From contig NZ_OBQF01000001.1 in the NCBI RefSeq assembly GCF_900220995.1, positions 434,001 to 498,000 on the forward strand: a stretch of DNA of 64,000 nucleotides, read 5' to 3'. The position numbers were made by a program, and so were the translations under genes. This document shows positions 48,843-57,425 of this stretch, one piece after another; the first letter of the stretch is position 1; each line of letters begins with the position of its first letter. Under the pieces are notes generated by a model. The model had not been told where the DNA came from. It saw nothing but the letters and a program-made list of their open reading frames with translations, and did not search any database. Source of the DNA: Salinicoccus kekensis. Lineage in GTDB: Bacteria; Bacillota; Bacilli; Staphylococcales; Salinicoccaceae.

Positions 48843-50156
48843 ATGAGTCACGCATTTAAACGTTTCAACTTTAATGAATCTTTGCTCGAAGCCATTAAAT
48901 CCATAAATTTCACACATCCGACACTGGTGCAGGAAAAAGTCATACCCAAAATCCAGAAAGGTGAGAATGTAGTTGCAATGAGTGAAACCGGCAGCGGTAA
49001 ATCCCATGCTTTTTTACTGCCGATCATTGAAAGTATAGACGCGGGTCAAAATTCAACTCAATCTATAATACTAGCACCTACAAGAGAACTTGCAAGTCAG
49101 CTGTTCCAGATGACCAATGAGATCCTGAAACATTACAGGGAAATCAGGACAACTTTATTCATCGGCGGCACGGATTTCAGCAAAGACGTTGAAAAAGCTG
49201 AAAAGTCACCTCAGATCGTCATCGGTACACCCACACGTATCAAGGAGCTGATGCAGGAAGGTGCACTCAAGATCCGCCAGTCGAAGTCCATCGTCATAGA
49301 CGAAGCCGACCTGATGATCGACCTCGGTTTTCTGGAAGATGTGGATATCCTGGCAAATGCTTTGCAGGAGGAGGCGCAGTTCCTCGTATTCTCCGCCACT
49401 ATTCCGGAAATGCTCCAGCAGTTCCTCCAAAAATATATCGGTCATGTTGAAACCATCATTATTGATCAGCCAAGGAACAAAGCTTCCATTGAATATCTGC
49501 TGGTCCCTGTAAAAGGGGAAGACAAGATGGCAAAAGTCAAAGAACTGACAGATGTCATCACACCGTATATCGGAATCATTTTTGCAAATTCCAAAGCCAG
49601 GGCGGATGAGCTGTTCGACTATTTGAGGCAGGAGAACCTGAATGTCGGCATCTTTCATGGCGGTCTCAAACCGCGTGAGCGGACCAAGGAAATCAAAAAT
49701 ATCAGGGAACTGAAGTATGAGTGGGTCATAGCAAGCGACCTCGCTTCACGCGGCCTGGATATTGACGGTGCCTCCCATGTGATCAACTACGACATCCCGA
49801 AGGACATTGAATTCTTCACACACCGTGTGGGCCGTGTCGGACGCGGACAGTATGAAGGTGTGGCGATAACAATTTATACGCCGGATGAAGAAGGATTGAT
49901 CGATCAGCTTGAGAAGAAAGGCTATGAGTTCAGGCACGAGGACGTCAAACAGGGCGAACTCCAACCGGTCAAATCACGGACTGCACGCGTCAACAGGAAA
50001 AAGACCCAGAAAGATATCGGCCAGGACTTGAAACATAAAGTCAGGAAGCCGAAGAAAGTCAAACCGGGTTATAAAAAGAAGATGTCCAGAGAGCTTGGCG
50101 AATTGAAGCAGAAGGCAAGACGCCAGCATGCGAAAGCAGCGAAGAAGAAAAAATAA
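48843..50156 (+). CDS. cshB: DEAD-box RNA helicase CshB
   Basis: 437-residue ATP-dependent RNA helicase. Q-motif region at the N-terminus, Walker A SETGSGKSH, motif Ia APTRELASQ, DEAD box IDEADLMIDLG, SAT motif FSATIPEM, motif VI HRVGRVGRG, and a very basic C-terminal tail (about 390-437) for RNA binding. In Bacillus CshB contributes to cold tolerance and to RNA unwinding with cold-shock proteins. It begins a unit with nfo. Confidence 0.95.
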   Translation: MSHAFKRFNFNESLLEAIKSINFTHPTLVQEKVIPKIQKGENVVAMSETGSGKSHAFLLPIIESIDAGQNSTQSIILAPTRELASQLFQMTNEILKHYREIRTTLFIGGTDFSKDVEKAEKSPQIVIGTPTRIKELMQEGALKIRQSKSIVIDEADLMIDLGFLEDVDILANALQEEAQFLVFSATIPEMLQQFLQKYIGHVETIIIDQPRNKASIEYLLVPVKGEDKMAKVKELTDVITPYIGIIFANSKARADELFDYLRQENLNVGIFHGGLKPRERTKEIKNIRELKYEWVIASDLASRGLDIDGASHVINYDIPKDIEFFTHRVGRVGRGQYEGVAITIYTPDEEGLIDQLEKKGYEFRHEDVKQGELQPVKSRTARVNRKKTQKDIGQDLKHKVRKPKKVKPGYKKKMSRELGELKQKARRQHAKAAKKKK

Positions 50157-50174
50157 TCATTTAAGGATGGTAAT

Positions 50175-51080
50175 ATGTTAATAGGATCACACGTCTCCAT
50201 GAGTGGTAAAAAAATGCTTGAGGCAGCGAGTGAATCAGCTGCAGGCTACGGCGCCAATACATTTATGATCTACACGGGTGCGCCGCAGAATACACGCAGG
50301 AAAAAGATAGAGGACCTTAATATTGAAGCGGGGAAGGCGCATATGGAAGCGCACGGCATGTCGAATATCGTCGTCCATGCACCTTATATCATCAATATCG
50401 CAAACACTGTGAGAGATGGTGTCTTCGAACATGGTGTCGAGTTCCTGCAGGAGGAAATCGTACGGACCGAACACCTCGGCTCGAATCAAATCGTGCTCCA
50501 TCCGGGGAGCCATGTCGGCGCAGGTGCGGATGAAGGCATCAAGTCGATCATTAAAGGGCTGAATGAAACACTGAGTGTGGAACAGGATGTCCAGATCGCA
50601 CTTGAGACGATGGCAGGTAAAGGATCGGAAATCGGAAGGAACTTCGAAGAACTGGCACAGATCATCGACGGGGTCGAAAACAACGAACGCCTGAGCGTCT
50701 GTTTTGATACATGCCACGTCCATGATGCCGGCTATGATATCGTCAACGACTTTGACGGTGTGCTGGAGGCATTTGATAAGGTCATCGGCATCGACCGCAT
50801 CAAAGTCGTCCATGTCAATGATTCAAAAAATCCGACAGGTGCACATAAGGACCGTCATGAAAACATCGGCTACGGCCATATCGGTTTCGATGCCCTCAGC
50901 TACATCATCAACCATCCGGAATTCAAATCGGTTCCGAAGATTCTGGAGACACCTTTTGTCGGAACGGATAAGAAGAATAAAAAGCCGCCGTACAAACATG
51001 AGATTGAAATGATCAAAAAGGGTGAATTCAATCCGAATCTGTTGACCGACATCAATCCTGTGATGGCGGAAGCAGAATGA
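50175..51080 (+). CDS. nfo: Endonuclease IV (AP endonuclease)
   Basis: 301-residue TIM-barrel AP endonuclease that cuts 5' of abasic sites in base-excision repair. Zinc ligands are visible in [63 protein letters not shown] and LETPF. It follows cshB by 18 nt and is closed by a terminator. Confidence 0.97.
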   Translation: MLIGSHVSMSGKKMLEAASESAAGYGANTFMIYTGAPQNTRRKKIEDLNIEAGKAHMEAHGMSNIVVHAPYIINIANTVRDGVFEHGVEFLQEEIVRTEHLGSNQIVLHPGSHVGAGADEGIKSIIKGLNETLSVEQDVQIALETMAGKGSEIGRNFEELAQIIDGVENNERLSVCFDTCHVHDAGYDIVNDFDGVLEAFDKVIGIDRIKVVHVNDSKNPTGAHKDRHENIGYGHIGFDALSYIINHPEFKSVPKILETPFVGTDKKNKKPPYKHEIEMIKKGEFNPNLLTDINPVMAEAE

Positions 51081-51084
51081 TATC

Positions 51085-51117
51085 GAGCCGCAGCATTTTT
51101 TAAATGCTGCGGCTTTT
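51085..51117 (+). terminator. Intrinsic terminator after nfo
   Basis: AGCCGCAGCATT and AATGCTGCGGCT arms with a TTTA-type loop and a T tail. Confidence 0.9.
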
Positions 51118-51132
51118 CCGTAATCATTCCTA

Positions 51133-51161
51133 TTTACAGACCGTAATGGTTACGATATAAT
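51133..51161 (+). promoter_or_regulatory. znuC promoter with Zur-like operator
   Basis: TTTACA (51133-51138), 17-bp spacer, TATAAT (51156-51161). The spacer contains CCGTAAT-G-GTTACGAT (51141-51156), close to the Zur consensus TCGTAAT-N-ATTACGA. Zur bound to zinc would occlude the promoter, repressing znuCB-zur in zinc-replete cells. Confidence 0.8.
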
Positions 51162-51192
51162 AAAATGATCATTATTTTAAAGGAGCGATCGA

Positions 51193-51975
51193 ATGTCTGA
51201 ACCGGTCTTTGAAATCAAGAATATTTCATACACCTATAAAGATAAACTTGAACATACACCTGCATTGAAGAATATAAATTTAAAGATTGATAAGGGTGAC
51301 TTTGTCGCTCTTGTCGGGCCGAACGGCTCCGGAAAGACGACATTGATAAAATTGATCCTCGGCGCATTAAAACCGCAGCAGGGTGAAATCTATATCAACG
51401 GACGGAATTATCAAAAGTATGATGGCGGACAGGAGATAGGGTACGTCTCCCAAAAGTCCAACAGCTTTGCCAAAGGTTTCCCCGCATCTGTCAGTGAAGT
51501 GATCATGAGCGGCCTCACCAGGCAGAAAGGCCTCTTCAAACGGTTTAAGAAAAAGGACAGGGAGAGGCTGGATGAAGTGTTGAGGCTCCTGGATATTGAA
51601 CATCTGAAGGATAAGAACATCTCCTCATTGTCGGGCGGCCAGACCCAGCGCGTATTCATCGCAAGGGCCTTGATCAATGACCCGTCCATCCTTGTTCTTG
51701 ATGAACCGACCGTTGGCATCGACAATAAGCATGTCAAGGAATTTTATGAAGTTCTGTTGAAACTGAAGGAACGTTCAGTCACTATACTCCTGGTCACACA
51801 TGATATCGGGGTGGTCGTCGACCACGCGAATGAAGTTGCCTGCCTGAATGAACATCTTCATTTCCATGGCACCAACCATGAGTTCAAAAATCTGGGTGAG
51901 GCCGAACTTTCCAAAATTTACGGATTTCCTCTCCAGCTCGTCAGCCACGACCATGACAGGGAGTGCTGCGGATGA
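51193..51975 (+). CDS. znuC: Zinc ABC transporter ATP-binding protein
   Basis: 260-residue ATPase of the metal-ion (Zn/Mn) ABC family. Walker A GPNGSGKTT, signature LSGGQTQR, Walker B LVLDEPTVGID. Assignment to zinc rests on the linked zur gene and Zur-like operator. AAAGGAGCG precedes ATG 51193. The zinc-binding lipoprotein (ZnuA/AdcA) is not in this locus, as in staphylococci. Overlaps znuB by 4 nt. Confidence 0.92.
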   Translation: MSEPVFEIKNISYTYKDKLEHTPALKNINLKIDKGDFVALVGPNGSGKTTLIKLILGALKPQQGEIYINGRNYQKYDGGQEIGYVSQKSNSFAKGFPASVSEVIMSGLTRQKGLFKRFKKKDRERLDEVLRLLDIEHLKDKNISSLSGGQTQRVFIARALINDPSILVLDEPTVGIDNKHVKEFYEVLLKLKERSVTILLVTHDIGVVVDHANEVACLNEHLHFHGTNHEFKNLGEAELSKIYGFPLQLVSHDHDRECCG

Positions 51976-52823
51976 TACAAGCACTCATGGATTATGAGTT
52001 CATAAGATACTCTTTCATCAGCGGCATCATTGCTGGTTTCATAGCGCCGCTGATCGGGACTTTCATAGTGATCAGACGGTTGTCACTGATTGCGGATGCA
52101 CTCAGCCATGTCACTCTCGGCGGGATTGCCTTCGGTGTTTATTTGTCTTCTGTCTTTGCCGTCACAATCAACCCGCTCATCACGGGGATCATATTCTCCA
52201 TTTTAGGGGCACTCGGCATAGAGCGGCTGCGCAATGTATATAAACACTACCAGGAGCTTGCCATTCCAATCATCATGAGTCTCGGCATAGCGGTGGGTAT
52301 CGTGTTCCTCTCCCTTGCGAACGGCTTCAACCAGGATTTATTCGGATATCTCTTCGGCAGCATCAGTGCAGTGAGCTTCAATGACCTGGTCCTGATTTCA
52401 GTCATCGGCGTCATCGTCGTGTCTTTCATATTTTTATTGTATAAAGAACTGTTCATGGTTTCTTTTGATGAAGAGTATGCCAATGTCATGAAAATCAATA
52501 AATGGATCTACATCGCTTTCATAATCGTGGTTGCACTGGTCATCAGCGCTTCAATGAGAATCGTGGGAATACTTCTTGTGAGTGCCCTTATGACACTGCC
52601 GGTGGCAAGTGCAATGAGGATAACATCGAGCTTCAGGCAACTGATGACAGCCAGTGTAATTTTTGGGGAGATCTCCGTGATCACCGGCCTGATCCTGAGT
52701 TTTTACCTCAATATATCACCGGGCGGCACGATTGTTTTGATTTCCATATTGATACTGCTCGGGACTATACTATTTAATCAGCTGGGGGTGAACCGGAATG
52801 GCAGAAGAGCTCAGGAAGTATGA
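51972..52823 (+). CDS. znuB: Zinc ABC transporter permease
   Basis: 283-residue permease of the ABC-3 family with about eight transmembrane helices. The conserved LSLIADALSHVTLGGIA near residue 40 and MRIVGILLVSALMTLPVASA near 195 are diagnostic. GTG 51963 is in frame, but ATG 51972 is preferred, overlapping the znuC stop with GGGAG 8 nt upstream. The 3' end overlaps zur by 26 nt. Confidence 0.93.
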   Translation: MIQALMDYEFIRYSFISGIIAGFIAPLIGTFIVIRRLSLIADALSHVTLGGIAFGVYLSSVFAVTINPLITGIIFSILGALGIERLRNVYKHYQELAIPIIMSLGIAVGIVFLSLANGFNQDLFGYLFGSISAVSFNDLVLISVIGVIVVSFIFLLYKELFMVSFDEEYANVMKINKWIYIAFIIVVALVISASMRIVGILLVSALMTLPVASAMRITSSFRQLMTASVIFGEISVITGLILSFYLNISPGGTIVLISILILLGTILFNQLGVNRNGRRAQEV

Positions 52824-53220
52824 AAAAATGCTTAAGGACAACAAGTTGAAAATCACCGCAAGAAGAATGACGATGATTGAATTGTTTTTAAATGAAGACC
52901 GTTACTTAAGTGCCAAGGAAGTGCAGGAGAAGCTGCATTCAGTCTATCCAAGTCTGAGTTACGACACGATTTACAGGAACTTATACACTTTGAAAGAAAT
53001 TGAAGTGCTGGAAAGCACTAATTTCGAAGGTGAGATGCAGTTTAAAATCGCCTGCTCCGACCACCATCACCATCACTTCATCTGCGAAGCATGCGGAGAT
53101 ACAAAAGTGATACGCTACTGCCCGTTTGAAACATGGCAGAAGGAATTGCAAGATGTGGAGATCACGAACCATAAGGTCGAGCTGTACGGCTTTTGTCAAA
53201 GATGCAGGACTTCAGCATGA
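52798..53220 (+). CDS. zur: Zinc uptake regulator Zur (Fur family)
   Basis: 140-residue Fur-family repressor. The N-terminal winged helix includes KITARRMTMIELFL and LSYDTIYRNLYTL (recognition helix region). The C-terminal dimerisation domain has a run of five histidines before FICEACG, plus a final FCQRC; the two CxxC pairs form the structural zinc site. Position at the end of znuCB identifies it as Zur rather than Fur or PerR. It would repress its own operon. Confidence 0.94.
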   Translation: MAEELRKYEKMLKDNKLKITARRMTMIELFLNEDRYLSAKEVQEKLHSVYPSLSYDTIYRNLYTLKEIEVLESTNFEGEMQFKIACSDHHHHHFICEACGDTKVIRYCPFETWQKELQDVEITNHKVELYGFCQRCRTSA

Positions 53221-53258
53221 AAAAAGACTTCCGGGGTGACTCACCCCGGAAGTCTTTT
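53221..53258. terminator. Bidirectional terminator between zur and the isomerase gene
   Basis: AAAAGACTTCCGGGGTGA and its exact complement form an 18-bp stem around one base, flanked by A and T runs, between convergent genes. Confidence 0.92.
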
Positions 53259-53263
53259 CCATA

Positions 53264-54070
53264 TCACTTGATAATTTCCCTGTTCAGATGGTCCATCGCA
53301 TGAAACGCCTCTTTCAGTACAGCTTCCGGGTCTTTTCCGTCATATGATTCATTGACAATCATTCCGAAATAGGTTGAAGAAAGCGTGTGCAGCACTGCTT
53401 CAAAGTCGATCAGGTCCCGGGAGCTGCTGTTGAACGGCAGATGCATCTTTTCATGGTTCGCCTGGCTGATATGTACATTGAATACAGGCACATCAATTTT
53501 CCTGATATACTCTTCAACATCTTCGACACTGTGGCAGTGGGCGAGATCGAGCGTCAACCCGATCAAAGGGTGGTCCACAGCTTTGATCAGCCGGCAGATG
53601 TCTGCTGCGGTATTTATGAACTCCTTCGGCCGCTTCTCCATATTCTCGATCCCGATCTTGACACCCGTTTTTTCGGCGTGACCCGCAATCTCCTTGAATG
53701 TTTCAATCTGCACCGGCCACAAGTCTTCGGGCTTATCCTTGGACGATGACATCCGCCCGGGATGGAGGGTGAGGAGTTCTGCACCGATATCCCTGCAGAA
53801 TTCAAGTGTCTCTTTAGTCTGGCGTATGGATTCTTTCCTGATCCCGGGGTTGATCGATGTCAGATTGACGTCCCTGACATCTGCATGAACCTGGTAGTCG
53901 AACTGGAAGGTGTCCAGCAGTCCTTTTATTTCCGGAGCGGAGAGGCCGCTCTGGTGCACATGGCCCATCCATATTTCAACACCTTCAAAGCCGGTATCAT
54001 GGATGAACTTCAGGGCTTCTTCAAAAGGGAGATGCCGGATGACATCCGTCGAGGTTGCTATTTTATACAT
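53264..54070 (-). CDS. Sugar phosphate isomerase/epimerase family protein (TIM barrel)
   Basis: 268-residue AP-endonuclease-2/xylose-isomerase-like TIM barrel. Visible motifs include GFEGVEIWMGHVH, LTLHPG, IGIENMEKRP with the metal-binding glutamate, LTLDLAHCHS, VFNVHISQA and a C-terminal IVNESYDG. Substrate unknown: the fold covers sugar isomerases, epimerases and inositol enzymes. ATG 54070 follows AAGGAG by 9 nt. It is the last gene of a three-gene unit with an RpiR regulator and an orphan PhnD-like lipoprotein, suggesting action on a sugar phosphate or phosphonate-containing sugar; this is inference. Confidence 0.82.
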   Translation of the reverse strand: MYKIATSTDVIRHLPFEEALKFIHDTGFEGVEIWMGHVHQSGLSAPEIKGLLDTFQFDYQVHADVRDVNLTSINPGIRKESIRQTKETLEFCRDIGAELLTLHPGRMSSSKDKPEDLWPVQIETFKEIAGHAEKTGVKIGIENMEKRPKEFINTAADICRLIKAVDHPLIGLTLDLAHCHSVEDVEEYIRKIDVPVFNVHISQANHEKMHLPFNSSSRDLIDFEAVLHTLSSTYFGMIVNESYDGKDPEAVLKEAFHAMDHLNREIIK

Positions 54071-54089
54071 ATATACATCTCCTTCCGCA

Positions 54090-54980
54090 TCATTCAAAGT
54101 CGAGGCCGAGAAGCTCATACGCATCTCTCAACCCGTCATAGTCGCTGTCCTCTGCATTTATGAACTCGGATTCACTGAACTTGTCATTCTCCCCGGTGCT
54201 GACGATGGCATCAATGAGCACATCCCCGTTCTCAATCATCTTCTCCTCCAAAAATTCGACGAGATCTTCAGGCAGGTGGGGGGAGGCGACGATCAGGTCG
54301 TTCGGCAGTGCCGGACCTTCCGCCACCACATTGAAGATATCACCTTCTTCTTCAACAAGATCTTCATAGTTCAGAGCGGTAAGTGCCAAAGTGTCCGTTT
54401 CACCCGTCAAAAATGCCTCATACATCGTATCGCCGAGTGTATAAGCCTCAATGTCGTTCTCCACGTCATATCCGGCATCATTAAACATCTTCATCGGCAT
54501 GATGTATGCACTGGTTGAACCGATATCACTCAATGCAATGCTCGCACCTTCCATATCTTCGATCGATTCGATACCGCTGTCCTCATGTGAGATGATCACC
54601 GGCAGATAGCCGGGACGTGTCAATGCAGCAATCGGCTCCGTATTCTCATCGGCCGAATCCATCATGACGTATTCAGCACCACCGGCAAATAGTAGATCCA
54701 CCTGATCATATTCCATTGCAGTGACGGCTGTTGTCCGGTTGGACAGGGCGAAAAATTCAACTTCCATATCGAGTGCATCTTCCAGTTCCGCACGGAACGG
54801 TTCAAACTCAGTATGTAACTGTTCCATACCTTCGATGTCGGCGGCACCGAACCTGAGCGTCTCAGGCCAGTCTTCATTTCCTCCGGTATCCGCCTCCGCC
54901 TCAGTATTTTCATCGTTGCCGCAGGCGGCAAGTAAAACGGCAATCATCGATACAAGTGTCAGCCATGCAAGTTTTTTCAT
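54090..54980 (-). CDS. Orphan PhnD-like substrate-binding lipoprotein
   Basis: 296-residue solute-binding lipoprotein with lipobox LAAC (cysteine at residue 20) and an acidic linker. It is a clear paralogue of the phnD product at 45 kb: both share DWPE-[ST]-L-[KR]-F, ALS-[DN]-RT, EYDQVD, a SGIES stretch and a GSTS loop. No ATPase or permease is adjacent, so it may borrow PhnC/PhnE or act as a sensor. ATG 54980 has GGAGGA 9 nt upstream; ATG 54989 would be too close. It begins 5 nt after the RpiR gene. Confidence 0.85.
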   Translation of the reverse strand: MKKLAWLTLVSMIAVLLAACGNDENTEAEADTGGNEDWPETLRFGAADIEGMEQLHTEFEPFRAELEDALDMEVEFFALSNRTTAVTAMEYDQVDLLFAGGAEYVMMDSADENTEPIAALTRPGYLPVIISHEDSGIESIEDMEGASIALSDIGSTSAYIMPMKMFNDAGYDVENDIEAYTLGDTMYEAFLTGETDTLALTALNYEDLVEEEGDIFNVVAEGPALPNDLIVASPHLPEDLVEFLEEKMIENGDVLIDAIVSTGENDKFSESEFINAEDSDYDGLRDAYELLGLDFE

Positions 54981-54985
54981 TGATT

Positions 54986-55843
54986 TCATTCCTCCATTTT
55001 AAAGTAATCTTCATTCAGATTTTTGATCTTGTTCATGTGTTCATAGATGACTTCCTTCCTGCGGGAAGCCGATTCAAGCAGCAGTGCGTTTGATAGGGAC
55101 ATCGGCACACTCAGGGAATTCAGCGCATGATCCGGACCGCGTGTGACATGCAGGACGGTATCTGCGTATTTCGTGATGTTGCCCTGCTCATTCTCTGTCA
55201 GGGCAATCGACTCGACACCATTTTCACGGGCGTATTTCAGTGACAGCACCATCTCTTTATACTCCCGTTTGAAGCTGATGACGATGATCAGATCCTCATC
55301 GGTGAGTGTTGAGAGTGCTTCGATGAATTCGGTCCCGCCATTGATCAGGCATTTCGTTTTGATGCCCATCCTCTGAAGCCTGAAATCATAGAAATATACG
55401 AGTGATTTGGAGATGCCGAGTCCTGCGATCACTATACTTTTTGCTCTTGAGATTTTCAGGACAGCTTCCTTTACGGACTCCATATCCAGAGACTGCATGA
55501 AGGATGACATGACATCGATGTCCTTCAAAATCTGGGATTTGATGTTGTCATCATCACTTTCAAATCCCGAGAGGAAGGTTTTCATCTTCATCGAAGGATC
55601 CAGGTCTTTCTGCTGATCCGCCTGCATATCCCGTTTGAAGGAGGAATAGTTTTCATAGCCGATTTTCTTTATGAACCTCGACAGTGAAGCAGTGGAGACG
55701 CCGAGATCCGAACTCAAATCCTCAATGTTCAAATAGACGAAATGTTTATCTTTTTTGATCAGCTCATCCGCGATCGCTTTTTGTCCTTTTGATAATGTGC
55801 CGTAATGGTCATCAATTTTTCGTATTATTGCCGATTTTATAAT
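54986..55843 (-). CDS. RpiR-family transcriptional regulator (HTH plus SIS domain)
   Basis: About 285 residues of RpiR-type regulator: helix-turn-helix with LSSDLGVSTASLSRFIKKIGY (about 40-60) and a C-terminal SIS domain with IVIAGLGISKSLVYFYDFRL and IVISFKREYKEMV, which usually binds a phosphosugar. The start is problematic. A perfect AGGAGGG (minus strand, about 55852-55846) stands right before the domain, but the next in-frame codons are ATT (55843) and ATA (55840); no ATG, GTG or TTG follows. The frame stays open upstream to TTG 55885 and ATG 55972, neither with a ribosome-binding site. I report ATT 55843 as the likeliest start, with low certainty. Confidence 0.8.
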   Translation of the reverse strand: MIKSAIIRKIDDHYGTLSKGQKAIADELIKKDKHFVYLNIEDLSSDLGVSTASLSRFIKKIGYENYSSFKRDMQADQQKDLDPSMKMKTFLSGFESDDDNIKSQILKDIDVMSSFMQSLDMESVKEAVLKISRAKSIVIAGLGISKSLVYFYDFRLQRMGIKTKCLINGGTEFIEALSTLTDEDLIIVISFKREYKEMVLSLKYARENGVESIALTENEQGNITKYADTVLHVTRGPDHALNSLSVPMSLSNALLLESASRRKEVIYEHMNKIKNLNEDYFKMEE

Positions 55844-55983
55844 ATCCCTCCTCGCATCCGGCTCATCCTTGATTATAATTTGCAAATATTTAAATAGTAC
55901 CAGTGGTTCTGTAAAGAATATGTTAAGGATGCAAAAGCGGTGTATACGTTTATCATTTGACGGAATATTCAATCAAATTACGA

Positions 55984-56016
55984 TAAAAAATGGACATGGG
56001 ATTAAACCCATGTCCA
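55984..56016 (-). terminator. Intrinsic terminator of ispG
   Basis: TGGACATGGG and CCCATGTCCA arms (10 bp, 6-nt loop) followed on the minus strand by six T residues. Confidence 0.88.
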
Positions 56017-56029
56017 CTTAAAAATTGTT

Positions 56030-57148
56030 TTATTTGTTTACAGAAGCTTCCTCTTTGGCGAGGCGCTCCTTTTCATAATGTGCTTCCGCCAGGATGTCGA
56101 TTTCTTTCTTCAGTTCATCAACCATCGTTTCCTCAGGCACTTTCCTGACCGTCTCGCCATGCATGAAGAGCAGGCCTTCACCACGCGCACCGGCGATGCC
56201 GATATCCGCTTCCCTGGCTTCTCCCGGACCGTTTACGGCACATCCGAGCACCGCAACTTTAATCGGGGCTTTGATCGTGGAAATATATTCTTCCACTTCA
56301 TTCGCTATGGCAATCAGATCGATTTCAATCCTTCCGCATGTCGGGCAGGCGATCAAAGTTGCCGCATTACTTGCCAGTCCGAATGATTTCAGAAGTTCTT
56401 TTGCGACTTTGACTTCCTCCACCGGATCGGCCGACAGTGAAATCCTGAGTGTGCTGCCGATGCCGAGGGAAATGATCGCACCGAGTCCCGCAGCACTTTT
56501 GACTGTTCCGGCAAATAAAGTCCCGCTCTCCGTGATGCCGAGATGCAGCGGATAGTCAAAAGCCTGGGCGGCTTTCGTGTATGCTTCGATCGCAAGGTTG
56601 ACATCGGATGCCTTCATAGAAACGATGATGTCGTGGAAATCGAGATCTTCAAGTATCTTGATATGGTGCAGCGCACTTTCCACCATACCGTCTGCGGTAG
56701 GGTAGCCGTACTTCTTGATGATGTGCCTCTCCAGGCTTCCTGCATTGACCCCGATACGGATCGGTATGCCTTTTGCCTTACAGGCTTTGACGACTTCTTC
56801 CACACGTTCACGGCGGCCGATGTTGCCCGGGTTGATACGGATCTTATCAGCTCCGCCCTCAACGGCTAGAAGCGCAAGTTTATAATCGAAATGTATGTCC
56901 ACAACCAAAGGTATGTTGATCTGTTTTTTAATTTCAGGAATTGCTAATGCATCTTCTTCTCTCGGGCATGCCACTCGAACAATCTGACAACCGGCTTCTT
57001 CCAAACGTTTGATTTCAGCAACAGTCGCTTCCACATCATGTGTCTTGGTCGTTGTCATGCTCTGGATGACAATCTGGTCCTCACCACCGATGGTCAGGTC
57101 GCCGACCTTCACTTGTCTTGTTTTAGTACGATGTATAATTTCAGACAT
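56030..57148 (-). CDS. ispG: 4-hydroxy-3-methylbut-2-en-1-yl diphosphate synthase
   Basis: 372-residue enzyme of the MEP pathway converting methylerythritol cyclodiphosphate to HMBPP. The TIM barrel begins near [16 protein letters not shown]; the [4Fe-4S] domain has CPTCGR and CAVNGPGEA cysteines and the following glutamate. ATG 57148 is chosen with AGGAG 7 nt upstream rather than the in-frame codon at 57163. It is transcribed alone, divergently from sodA. B. subtilis shows the same zur-ispG-sodA order. Confidence 0.96.
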   Translation of the reverse strand: MSEIIHRTKTRQVKVGDLTIGGEDQIVIQSMTTTKTHDVEATVAEIKRLEEAGCQIVRVACPREEDALAIPEIKKQINIPLVVDIHFDYKLALLAVEGGADKIRINPGNIGRRERVEEVVKACKAKGIPIRIGVNAGSLERHIIKKYGYPTADGMVESALHHIKILEDLDFHDIIVSMKASDVNLAIEAYTKAAQAFDYPLHLGITESGTLFAGTVKSAAGLGAIISLGIGSTLRISLSADPVEEVKVAKELLKSFGLASNAATLIACPTCGRIEIDLIAIANEVEEYISTIKAPIKVAVLGCAVNGPGEAREADIGIAGARGEGLLFMHGETVRKVPEETMVDELKKEIDILAEAHYEKERLAKEEASVNK

Positions 57149-57425
57149 ATCCAAACTCCTCATATAAATACTTTCTTAAATCATTGTTATTATACTAAAT
57201 ATAGCATTGAATTGTAACCGTTACGAATCGTTTAACTCAATCTTTACCAAATCATTAAAGTCCAAGATGCACATCTCATGCAGTATATCATCAGCTCAGG
57301 CCCGCAATGTTTATAAAAACCCATACGAAGGTATGATTATGATGGAAGCTGAAACAATTCATTTGTTATTCTAACATTGAATTGTTATATTTAATATGTA
57401 AAATCTTATTGGAGGGGAATTAACT
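57149..57425. promoter_or_regulatory. Divergent ispG/sodA intergenic region
   Basis: The largest gap of the window (277 bases). On the minus strand TTACAA, 17-bp spacer, TATAAT gives an ispG promoter near 57190-57218. GTAAC-C-GTTAC (57214-57224), flanked to give a 17-bp Zur-like palindrome, overlaps its -35. On the plus strand TTGAAT, 16-bp spacer, TAAAAT (57377-57404), or TTGTTA/TATATT (57363-57392), could serve sodA. Bases 57240-57350 show nothing I can assign. Confidence 0.6.

Noticed and set aside
51133-51138. TTTACA before znuC as a PhoP box
   Set aside because: A single copy with no 11-bp repeats; it fits as the -35 of the znuC promoter.
57267-57374. 35-codon plus-strand frame in the ispG-sodA gap
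   Set aside because: Weak ribosome-binding site, no hydrophobic or conserved-looking pattern, and it overlaps the candidate sodA promoter. B. subtilis has a small gene in this gap, but I see no resemblance.
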